In this document: positions 1-8,093 of the stretch, one piece after another
Layout of the letters: each line of letters starts with the position of its first letter
Numbering within the stretch: position 1 is the stretch's first letter
Assembly: GCA_910592205.1 (NCBI GenBank)
Contig: CAJVPJ010000955.1
Location: 1-14,076 of the forward strand
Reading direction: 5' to 3'
Source of the DNA: Paraglomus occultum
Taxonomy: Eukaryota > Glomeromycota > Glomeromycetes > Paraglomerales > Paraglomeraceae
DNA: 14,076 bases
Program-made: the position numbers and the translations under genes
The notes under the pieces: model-generated
The model's input: the letters and a program-made list of their open reading frames with translations, nothing else
Told to the model about the DNA's origin: nothing
Database searches by the model: none

Positions 1-1
1 T

Positions 2-298
2 TCTGCGCCAGAGGAATACAAGAAACTTGCCGAGCGGTGTTGTGATGCTGATCCTGATAAGCGTCCTGATGCATGGAGACTTTTTATGGATATTTACAGG
101 CTTATTGGAAATGCGGAAATGGATAAATCTGGTGACAACGTGTGGAATGCTATCTATCATACGGATGTAAAGCCATTATCACGTCTCGAGAAAGAGAGCA
201 AATATTCCAGCACACGCTTACCTACTGGAGCTTTACCTAAACCGCGAAATAGCTATGATTCAGCTGCAGGTATGAAGTCAATAATTGGTGATAAATGA
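2..298 (+). CDS. Protein kinase-like gene, C-terminal end (5' part outside window)
   Basis: The frame is open from base 2 and ends at TGA 296-298, giving about 98 residues with no start inside the window. The first 30 residues read as the last helix of a kinase C-lobe: EEYKKLAERCCDADPDKRP has the C-x(5)-P-x-KRP pattern of kinase subdomain XI, whose Arg packs against the C-lobe core. The tail that follows (VWNAIYHTDVKPLSRLEKE, then a Ser/Pro-rich stretch with LPKPRNS) resembles tails I associate with the expanded TKL-like kinases of Rhizophagus; this is from memory and unchecked. No frameshift is visible here. The ATG at 86 is internal, since the conserved KRP motif lies upstream of it. Catalytic activity cannot be judged because the active site is outside the window. 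The gene converges on the aspartic protease downstream. Confidence 0.75.
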   Translation, partial: SAPEEYKKLAERCCDADPDKRPDAWRLFMDIYRLIGNAEMDKSGDNVWNAIYHTDVKPLSRLEKESKYSSTRLPTGALPKPRNSYDSAAGMKSIIGDK

Positions 299-803
299 AG
301 TCAATTTGCATATTACAATGTTAACACTTGCATTTCTTATAATTTAGCAACTCAAACTCTTTTTGAATAAACTCGTAATTTGGTTATTACAATTTATATG
401 AATTTTATTCAAAAGTTCGAATTATACGATGGTGCTTCTACACATGTCAATATGGATGAGTTAATAAGACGCTGAAATAAAGTCATGCATGTTTACCGTT
501 AGCTGCCTTTTCCGGGCAGAGTACTCCCTCTAACATAGGGAAGGTACCATAACGGTAAGTGTTGGTGAATAACAGACGTTATGTTATTATATTAATATTG
601 TTTACTACAACTTTATTCTATTACGTGTATAATTATCAAATCAATAATAAATATTTCTATGAGCAATTACTTCCCCCTTTAAATTACAAGCCCGTCGAAG
701 GTAAACTAATGAGAACACCTTTAATGAATGATACACAACGCGTTCTTACATATTATCATTATTGTTTTTGTTCGGCCGTAATAATATTTCCCTTCCTTTT
801 CTA
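299..803. other. Spacer between convergent kinase and protease genes
   Basis: About 500 bases of AT-rich sequence between the kinase stop (298) and the protease stop (804). It should carry both 3' UTRs. The only notable structure is the inverted-repeat set at 493-558, listed separately. I see no coding exon here. Confidence 0.6.
493..558. other. Possible three-way-junction fold (nested inverted repeats)
   Basis: The outer stem TTACCGTTA (493-501) pairs perfectly with TAACGGTAA (550-558). Inside it are two hairpins in series: CTGCC (503-507) with GGCAG (515-519), and a second made of GTAC (521-524) plus TCCCT (525-529) pairing with AGGGA (537-541) and GTAC (544-547), with a two-base bulge at 542-543 and loop CTAACAT. 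Only g502, a520 and c548-a549 are unpaired at the junction. It is more GC-rich than its surroundings. It could be a small structured RNA, a 3' UTR element of either gene, a transposon end, or chance. I do not recognise a ribozyme or tRNA core. Confidence 0.4.
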
Positions 804-2286
804 TTATCGTTTAGCCTGGGCAAGTCCGATAGTTGACCCATCCATGTCGAAGTAGGCATAGTTGTTCTTTAAGAAAGTATCGCCCACAAGAAATGACTAA
901 TGCAATAAACAAACAATAATAATTGGGTTAAATGACCGACGACAAACCCGATTAAAGCGATTAATTTCTCCAATCCTGCCTTATTGAACTTACCACACCA
1001 TCGCCAGGGTCACCTGGGGTAATAGCGCTGTTACATACTCCTCTTGTTAGTGAAACAACCAAATCGCGGCCTGGGACGGTGAAAGATGCGGTTCCAAAAG
1101 TAAACGTCATATCCGGCGGCTTTGCGTCGCATGGTATGATATACGCTTGTGCCTGGGACGAGAAATGACCACCTAATCCTAATGCTGTGTTAATCTGATC
1201 CGCTATAGTGGGCGATGTAAAAATAAGTGATGTTCCAGTATCTAACATAGCAACGCCGTTCTTTCGTGTAAGTACAATGTCATGACCGCCAAGAGATACT
1301 TTGCTTAATTGGACTGTCCAAGACCCAGTACTGTCAAAGCTTCCGACAAGAGGAATTGAAGTTAGATTGCCGACTATGTGAGCAGGATTGAACCCGCCGA
1401 AAGTGATTTCTCCTGAGCCGCCGTCAGTTGATTTGCCTAGCCATATGCCGAATGAGCGGCGAGTTATATAACCATGATTTTTCATGTTTTGAATTGGCGT
1501 TACTGCCGCTGAAAAAAGGTGTATTTATTGAAAGAATATTAATATTAATATAGAGTTGTCTCCGGCTGTGTCACATATAGCCGATAACTTACTTGGAACA
1601 GCAGCCATTTGAGGTCCTGCTAACCCTATGAGTCCATCGAAAGGCTGGGGTTTGAAGCTTTGGTCCATTCTCGTTGCCCTCGCAAACTGTTGACCTTTTA
1701 ATACAAAGCCACCAACTGTTACTGTATCGGTTGCTGTCACTCCTGATGCAGCTGACCCATCGACATAAGAAATGCCCCAAGGACCACCGTCACCCCCATA
1801 CGAGACGGAGTGTTTGGAAGAAAATTTGTGCTTCTTAGAGCATCCTACTCCGACACACGAAGCGTCGGGTACCCATAAATCAGTTGAGCCAGTATCTATT
1901 TGACAGGTAAATACTTGAGGTGGTGTTCCTATTGCAACAGTTGTTGTATACTAACGAACAATAAAGCGGAAATTACGAGTGACGTTAATATTAAACAAAT
2001 GGGATTGCATAACTTTGATAATTCTCACTTACAGCAATGTCGTGGCCGACATCTATTAAACGTGATTTATTCCGCTTGAGCCTTCGACTACTACTGGTAG
2101 ACTTGATTCGGCGTATTCTTTTAAATTCTAAGCTTGAAAAGGAAATTATTTATTAGATCAACCTTATAAAGATTTCTATAAATTACTACTCGCTTACCTC
2201 GGTAGGTTTGTGTCAACGTCAGCCTGCACATCAAAAATATTCGCGCTGGCGATTAAAAGTATCAAAAACAAAGTCAGGAATCTCAT
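804..2286 (-). CDS. Secreted pepsin-like aspartic protease (family A1), five exons
   Basis: The model is complement(join(804..896, 994..1508, 1593..1950, 2033..2132, 2198..2286)): 1155 nt, 384 aa, all phases consistent, introns 65-97 nt with GTAAGT/GTAAGC donors. Residues 1-22 form a signal peptide ending VQA. Residues about 34-54 are a basic propeptide (FKRIRRIK, RRLKRNK) with possible Kex2-type sites. The mature part starts near AYTTTVAIGTPPQ. The two catalytic aspartates are D82 (DTGS) and D272 (DTGTS); the flap reads ISYVDGSAASG, matching the YGDGS flap of endothiapepsin-like enzymes. An N-glycosylation site is at N230 (NLT). The last exon supplies the typical ending GDTFLKNNYAYFDMDG. Length and motif order fit the family, so the enzyme should be active and secreted or vacuolar; its substrate is unknown. 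The start at 2286 is chosen because the signal peptide follows directly and the ATG has an A-rich leader. Confidence 0.93.
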
Positions 2287-2297
2287 TTTTCTGTGTT

Positions 2298-2338
2298 CAA
2301 AGCAAAGCAAGCAAGCAAGCAAAGCAAGCAAAGCAAAG
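2298..2338 (-). repeat. CTTTG/CTTG simple repeat in the protease 5' leader
   Basis: A 41-base stretch built only of CAAAG and CAAG units (CTTTG/CTTG on the gene strand), ending 11 bases upstream of the protease ATG at 2286. On the mRNA it would be a pyrimidine-rich leader lying between the TATA-like box and the start codon. Such pentamer/tetramer mixtures arise by slippage, so its length may vary between strains. Any effect on translation is inference. Confidence 0.7.
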
Positions 2339-2348
2339 ATCCAAAAGC

Positions 2349-2355
2349 TTTTATA
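2349..2355 (-). promoter_or_regulatory. TATA-like box of the aspartic protease gene
   Basis: TATAAAA on the minus strand (within GGATATAAAAGC), about 63 bases upstream of the ATG at 2286. Position and orientation suit a core promoter whose transcript would begin in or near the CTTTG repeat. There is no transcript evidence. Confidence 0.45.
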
Positions 2356-2358
2356 TCC

Positions 2359-4346
2359 GTTGTCGTGAGGCCTCGGCAGCTGCGACCGTTGCAATAGCAA
2401 ATACCCGATACGGTTACTTATGTAATAGGAAAGTCATGCCTCTTTTAAATTCTCACCTTTTAATATCCTAACCTCGGATATATCGCACGTGTGAAGCTGG
2501 ACGAATTCCTCAATATAAATTGTACGCCTTTATCCCCAATATTTTCCGTCCCAAATTCTAGAGCGCTATAACATTACACAAACCGTATTCCTCTGATTGC
2601 TATATATGATACTAATATTACACAAACTATAATATAAATTCTATTATTTCGTTTGTTAAAATTTTATTACTAAAAATATCAAACGTGCTGAAAAGCAATC
2701 AGGTCATAAACACGCCACTTTCAGCAAATCCGAGACATCTAAGCCAACATCATAGTTTCCTGCTATTAAAAAAAAGTCCTTATTGAATTAATGATAAGAA
2801 TCAATTTTACTATGAACAGTTCCGCAGACAGCCGTAACAGTAGAAACGAACGCAAAGAAGAAATTTATCACTTGAAAGTAAAATAAACATTATTGAGAGA
2901 AAAAAAACTGACCTAAAACTAAGTGATGAAAAAATGGCATACGAATTTGGTGTGATCGTTCGACAGTAAGTAACATTCTTCGAAAAAAGAAAAGCTCTTA
3001 CGATTGCGATATTCAGATTTGAAGGAAGCGCGTGTTTGTGTAGCGACATGTACTTTTTTAGAAGAGGCACTATACAAGGGTTTGCGCAGTAGGAATGTTC
3101 CCGTTCTACGTTCCAAAGACATTAAAAACAAATCTCTTACAAATACGTAAGCAGGGCTTTTCCAGAAAACACATCCACTTTAGCTAATTGCGTCTCCTGA
3201 CTGTACAGTATGTTATTAATTTCCTCGACAGCAGTGATAAACCAAAACACAAACAGCATAAATTATGATTTTATTATTAGTTCTCATCAGCTTCTTTTTT
3301 TTTGGGGGGGGGGGTGGTTACTGACGCTTTTACTAACTAGCGCCGCCCGATATCACTGTATTCCCGAGCCACATTTACCAAATGGAAAACAGCCAAAGGT
3401 TTTGTTTAGTTTTTTTACATCATGGCAATCCCATCCCTCATTAAGCGCATTCTACATTGTTGTACGGAAATTGACAAAAGTTTATCGACTTGGGATTTTA
3501 CATTTCTTTTGCTGGCAATATTACCTATCTGTGGAAATGAAAAGTAAGATAACAAGAAGTGATTGATTAAATTTCTTTGAAAAAAAAAACAGTTATTGAA
3601 ATCAATGCTCCTTATAGTTGCAGACTTGCACATTTGATTGAGAAACCACTTAACAATACGGACAAACGATGAGCAGGCAACTGTTGATATGATGCTCGCT
3701 TTGCGGCTGATGGCATTTGATGCCACTTGTCGGTGTTATTTTTGAGCGTAAAGTTTATCCAAAAAAAGACAATTTATTCAAGGACACTATTCAGATATGG
3801 TGGATTAATCGATTCAGAAAATGATTCGTCAACTATTTGCAAGTCTCATTAGCGTCCAATCTATCCATCGCCATTCACTATCAACGCCAGTTTACAGTAT
3901 TGACATTATCTATCTGTCTGCTCTCCCTGTTTATCATGGTTGTGCTCTCATTGTCCGGGCCAAAGCTACGAAAGGTGCAGTAGGCAGAATCGAAGAGTTG
4001 GACTATCATGTTACAAAACCACATCATCGACTATTGATTTATTTATTAGTTCTGATGAGAAGACAGAAATGACGTCCGCGAATATTTACTTAAATTCAAA
4101 TGATGAGCAGTTTAACAAAGTATTGGTTACTACATTCAGTATTAGTATTCAAAATGTGATCTTTTAAAAAAACTAGTATACAAAAAATGTTTCATCCTAG
4201 TAAGCCGTCCACCAAGCGTGAAGCAAAAGCATCGTCCGTTCAAGATCAAAACAGTGATACAATAACAAAGATATAGTAATCGAATTCGTGTATCATCCGT
4301 GGTATGCTTATATAAATGTGAAATAACGATTCTCGTATAGAAGAGA
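2359..4346. other. Long spacer with no confident gene; some exon-like stretches
   Basis: About 2 kb upstream of the protease gene. No protein family is recognisable on either strand. The open stretch 3210-3566 (+) owes part of its length to a homopolymer run. Three short plus-strand pieces look exon-like but I could not join them: 3422-3543 (ATG, 40 codons, ends at a GTAAGA donor), 3720-3824 (34 codons ending WWINRFRK then stop), and 4170-4259 (ATG, lysine/serine-rich, 29 codons). They may be remnants of a decayed gene or chance. Confidence 0.5.
3295..3314. repeat. T9-G11 homopolymer junction
   Basis: Nine T (3295-3303) directly followed by eleven G (3304-3314). Long G runs are unusual in AT-rich DNA. 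A second G10 run lies at 8426-8435 inside an RPA49 intron. Such runs are prone to slippage and to sequencing error, so the exact length is unreliable. Confidence 0.9.
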
Positions 4347-4680
4347 ATGGCAGAACGCGTGCTACCTGACATATTCGCTAAGTATAAGAAAAGGGTTTGG
4401 GATTTAAAGGAAATCACACATCCAAAGCTACGTAAGCCTCCGCAAAGTATTATGAAAAGTGATGTCTTTCAAAATGTGTAATATATTTCCTTATTATTAT
4501 ATGGGCTGAAGCAGTGTACAGAACTATCATCATCATATTACAGAAATTCAGGGAGGAATATACATCTTCGAAACAGTCTGTTTATCTCATGTGTTGGACA
4601 TTGTGATTGACATATTTCGGGATTTAATTTTGTTGTTCCTTTGCAATAAAGTTTTTGTAACGCAAAAGAATGCAGTTTGA
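4347..4680 (+). CDS. Weak candidate: small two-exon gene of unknown function
   Basis: Exon 4347-4431 starts at an ATG (MAERVLPDIFAKYKKRVWDL...) and ends one base into a codon at a GTAAGC donor. An acceptor (TATTACAG) at 4536-4543 opens a 137-base exon in the matching phase, ending at TGA 4678-4680, for 73 aa in total. The second exon encodes a hydrophobic stretch (DLILLFLCNKVF) that could span a membrane. Reading through the donor without splicing gives a short alternative ending QNV. I recognise no family. The 112-nt intron is normal for this window. Phase agreement and codon-like composition are the only support; it could be a fragment of a decayed gene. Confidence 0.25.
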
Positions 4681-4794
4681 TAATTCTGTTGCTACATGCT
4701 TTGAATACTAAAATATGCAACTTAACACACTAAATAATAAGCTTTTTGCTAACATCTTTTCTAAGTGGTAAATTGATGATTAAATTATTTATTC

Positions 4795-6059
4795 TTATTT
4801 GCCTTTTTTCTTGATTTTTTTCCTTTTTGAAATTACAAGATTAGCCTTAGCTTCTGAAAGCTTCTTCATAAGCTCCTCCTCCATGTGGTTTTTAAATTCT
4901 TCATTTGATTGACATTCATATTCAATTACAGGTACATGCTCAAAAGTGTCTTTGTATTTGATGATGTAACACATTCTATTCAGATAGATAAGATAGTTCA
5001 TAATTTCTTCTTCAAAGTTGGATCCCATGTATCTTGTACTACACCACATTTCATCCATTTTCATCCAAGAACCACATTACAAATTTAGTATTGTCTAAAT
5101 ATAATAATAAAGGAAAAATTGTATGGATTCTGAAAAGCTTAGCAAAAGATTGACACTCAGATACCACATGTCCTCTTCTGTAAGTCACAAAGTTGTCCTT
5201 CAATTGATCAAAAATTGACATGGCACATTCTGCAATTTTTTTATTGCAAGAGTCTGAAACTAGTGTTTTGGGCCTCACTTGACTTGTGTCCATGTGTTCA
5301 TTTCCGAACCATTGCCATGATCCCAATGCTCTTCCCTTATTATTATCCCTTGGCATAACTCTCTGATTCTAATTTTGAGGGAGAATATGTAGAGGAAAAT
5401 TGCTTATCTGTCGAGATATGTAATATGATCATATGTTTTCTGGGTTGGGGTTTTCCCACAATCAATGCTCTGAATGACACCACGATTATTTTTTTGTGAT
5501 TGGTTTTGATTTCCAAGAAACATTCATTGTTCATGTAATGTTGATCTGTAGGTTGCAAGATGTTTATCCAACTTATGATATGATTCAATGTCTGTGTAAA
5601 TCATTGTGGGGTTTATTACTTTTTCTTCCTGTGTTTTATTTTCTTTTTGCCTATTCTTAGACAAAAACACTTCATATATATACAGGTAAGCTAGAGTGTC
5701 CCACACTGTCTTTATCATTAATCATCATGGATCTGAGCGTTTTGATCATTGGAACTGGGTGTTGATGGTGATAGATGGTGCTGTTGTTTTTGATGAAGAG
5801 TATAAATGTCAATGGAGTAACTTTTTTATAAGTAATAAACCCTCTGAGAAGTACCAGTAAGGAAGGGAAAATATGTAAAGATCTTGCTCTCCACATTTCT
5901 GCACCATTATGTTGATTTGTCTCCAAATCTAAAAGAAAAGTATTTATAAAGAAGTCTTTTTATTCATAATTAGTAAACAAAAAAGAATTGACTTACCTCA
6001 GCTGTCCATTCTGTTTCAGATGAGGATACATTAAAAGTGGGGAAGGCAGAGTTACTCAT
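4795..6059 (-). pseudogene. Decayed gene of unknown family, frames broken
   Basis: Minus-strand coding-like sequence runs for 1.26 kb but in several frames. It opens well: ATG at 6059, exon of 21 codons (MSNSAFPTFNVSSSETEW...), a 68-nt intron (5929-5996, GTAAGT...TTTTAG), and a phase-0 second exon (IWRQINIMVQKCGEQDLY, then SLPYWYFSEG) stopped by TGA at 5809-5811. The same frame continues after several stops, including a piece rich in Lys/Glu/Asn (5524-5718). A different frame carries 5051-5356 (LGSWQWFGNEH, CNKKIAECAMSIFDQL, RRGHVVSECQSF), ending one step out of frame with the last piece 4795-5064, which has a lysine-rich tail (SKRKKIKKKGK). Nonsense codons plus frame changes point to a dead member of a repeated family. 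I do not recognise the family; transposon origin is possible. Alternatively, more introns than I found could rescue parts of it. Confidence 0.5.
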
Positions 6060-6652
6060 ATTGCACATTCACAAAAATATTGAGTATAGTTGAAGAAGCA
6101 ATGATTATTTTAATGATCAACTAGTGTATAGCCCGTCACTTCTTGACAGTGTGGGTGGTTATTTTATATTTTACAGTGGGGATACTTTTATTTCGCTAAC
6201 GTTATCCATAATCATAATAATAAAAGTGTTAGGGCGTCGCAGTTGTAAACAAAGAAATGATGAACATGTGATGGTCATCTATTGGATAATTTTGTAATAC
6301 GAATATGCAATGTTAATGTCCGCCCACCTTGCAGCATCCAATTTTTTTAAATTATATATAAATAGCTTATATTAGTCTTTCTGATTAGCTGGTTTATCTG
6401 GTGATTTAATGGATCTGATGACAGATCTAATTAATTGAAAAAGACAAAGAAAAAGAAAGAGAGGGAGTATTCATTAACACATAAACCACTTACGTCACAA
6501 TTCTCTCATACTGTATACTCGGAAATTGAATTTTTTTTGTACGTAAACAAGAAACGTGATATTGATCACAAACGCGTCTTGTTCAATTGCCTACCGTTAA
6601 AATTTTAATTTATCAATAAAAGGAAATGTAATCTTACACATAATAAAGCACA
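6060..6652. other. Non-coding AT-rich spacer
   Basis: About 590 bases upstream of the decayed gene start at 6059 and before the repeat patch at 6653. Frequent stops occur in all frames. No RNA gene or clear promoter element is seen. Confidence 0.6.
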
Positions 6653-6673
6653 TACACAGTAAAGCTCGATAAG
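6653..6673 (+). repeat. End-like direct repeat, copy 1
   Basis: TACACAGT then AAA then GCTCGATAAG; 19 of 21 positions match copy 2 at 6737-6757. It is followed by GTCGGACAAAACTTTTCGG, where copy 2 has a diverged GC-rich continuation. Confidence 0.75.
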
Positions 6674-6736
6674 TCGGACAAAACTTTTCGGCCTTATTTT
6701 TCAAATTAAAATTTTCCGACAATCTCTCCAGCCAGA

Positions 6737-6757
6737 TACACAGTCACGCTCGATAAG
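6737..6757 (+). repeat. End-like direct repeat, copy 2
   Basis: TACACAGT then CAC then GCTCGATAAG, 84 bases downstream of copy 1 in the same orientation. Two differences from copy 1, both A to C. Same-orientation spacing suggests tandem or nested insertion of the same end rather than the two ends of a single element. Confidence 0.75.
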
Positions 6758-7381
6758 ATAAGGCTGTCGGGCTGGACCAAAATATCCATATTATCGAACG
6801 TTTATTATAACAAAAAATCTCATTATAACGAAAGTCATGTTTGATTATCATTATATCGAGCAAAAAATTTTTTATTATCAGTATTCAAATAAATTATGCT
6901 ATCTTAGAAAATCTAAGGTGCCTTGTCGCTCAGCATTAAATAAATGTAAAGTATTTTTTTTATATTGACAGAGTTTTAAATTCTTCACTTTGTGATGACA
7001 AACTCTTGATTCTGCTGTCCAATATAATTAGTAATTGCGTCTACTCCATGAAATGCTTCGTACTTTTGACAATAAGAGTCTGTTCTTCAGGCTCATCGGG
7101 TTTGTCGGGTTCGAGTAACCCGCTTTATTGCAGGCATTTTACTAAATATACTTTTATTGTTGCGAACGAGTTAAGAGAACAAAATTTATGACAAAAGCAT
7201 CGAAATTTTGATTATTTAATTGTACAATTTAATATAATGCCTGCTCGATAAAATAATTACCAGTGATAGTGATGATTTGTGCACTTTGTTATATCGAAGG
7301 TCGTTTTACTAACGCTAAGTTTGAATCGCACAAAAACATTGTTATAATGTTATATCGCAAGATTATAAGTATCTTTATTAT

Positions 7382-7393
7382 ATCGGGCCCGAT
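7382..7393. repeat. 12-bp perfect palindrome ATCGGGCCCGAT
   Basis: Perfect dyad at the far edge of the TTATATCGA-rich patch, with TTAT on its left and TTTATTATAAC on its right. Its GC-rich core stands out locally. It may mark the inner or outer edge of a transposon remnant, or be chance. Confidence 0.6.
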
Positions 7394-7400
7394 TTTATTA

Positions 7401-8093
7401 TAACAGACTTGTTTCGGAAAATAACAAATTCATTGGGTTGAAGAGAATCAACGGTGTATATATTGAGAATTTGTTGGGACTTTTTCTTTTGCGTGGAAAG
7501 TGTTACGATAGAACAACAGGAGTATCTTGCAAGGAAGAATGGAAGTGGCGAAACTTCCTTTACTAGCGTGTAACGCAAAGGTTTTCGCATAACTGAACAG
7601 ATTGTATCGAATGATGCAAATGACATTGTAGTGGGTTGGAGAAGAGGCATACTAATACCTTTTTCTTGCGGGTAATAAGATTAAAATCAGTATAAATATA
7701 TTGTGTAAACGATCATGTGATGCATGGCTGCATGGCGATCTAGACCAAATCAAGTAAATCCCTGATCGTACTACCCTTTTTCGTGTAACACACGATACGT
7801 CTATTATCAACTGCATGCAGATGCATGTTAGTGTTTAATTATTGCTTCTACTACTACTGAAATCTATTTATATATCAGTATCTGCGATATTGCTGACAAT
7901 TCCCTGCTACGAGTATTATGCTTCCGTAAAGTAAACATTTCTCTGTCCGGCAATCTCGACCAATGATTGTGATTGATAATGTTGACGTTATTATTATCTA
8001 TACAGTTGACATGTCACATTGTTAAACAAAATTTTGGTTCAGCCCTTTTTGTTAGGAAAGCATATGAGGGCCTTTGGGATATTCCCAGTCTAG
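7401..8093 (+). other. Unresolved region upstream of RPA49 exons
   Basis: The N-terminal third of RPA49 should lie here if the gene is complete. Two weak hints exist. At 7543-7596 one frame reads GRMEVAKLPLLACNAKVFA, similar in kind to the (V/L)xxxPLL strand of the RPA49 dimerisation domain. At 8037-8093 pieces in two frames (LLGKHMRAFG; AYEGLWDIPSLAAKIA) loosely recall the LGEAFGTKKA region. They are separated by about 440 bases of non-coding-looking DNA and I cannot join them with consistent phases. This could mean diverged exons, insertion of repeats, or a broken 5' end. Confidence 0.3.

Larger units (their letters stand above)
6653..7400. mobile_element. Possible small DNA transposon remnants (pogo/Tc1-like ends)
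   Basis: The patch begins with two near-identical direct copies of a 21-base end-like sequence (see the repeat entries) sharing TACACAGT and GCTCGATAAG. Further in, related motifs recur in both orientations: TTATATCGAGCA (6851-6862), TGCTCGATAAAA (about 7233), GTTATATCGAAGG (about 7289), GTTATATCGCAAG (about 7350) and ATTATATCGGGCC (about 7379). Ends beginning CAGT..CTCGATAA are known from pogo/Tigger-type elements, which insert at TA. I see no transposase and cannot fix the outer borders or a clean inverted pair, so this is probably one or more nested, decayed non-autonomous copies. It may equally be simple AT-rich repetition. Confidence 0.35.

Noticed and set aside
559-855. Plus-strand open frame of 98 codons
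   Set aside because: It begins with GTG, and its end (804-855) lies antisense to the last exon of the aspartic protease (GDTFLKNNYAYFDMDG). It is a shadow.
2810-3150. Possible plus-strand multi-exon gene (MNSSADSRNSRNERKEE; later KEARVCVATCTFLEEALYK)
   Set aside because: Good-looking peptides and a GTAAGT at 2956, but no set of splice sites joins them in phase. A faint histone-fold impression was not convincing.
3210-3566. Plus-strand open frame of 118 codons
   Set aside because: It spans the T9-G11 run (FFWGGG) and has no family resemblance; a different frame over 3422-3543 has better exon features.
7106-7122. tRNA T-arm-like sequence CGGGTTCGAGTAACCCG
   Set aside because: The stem pairs only with a non-standard loop, no acceptor, D or anticodon arm fits upstream, and the B-box end is wrong. 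It lies inside the transposon-like patch.
7378-7650. Minus-strand open frame of 90 codons
   Set aside because: No family resemblance, and it borders the TTATATCGA repeat patch. The opposite strand has a weak RPA49-like hint, so it is not called.
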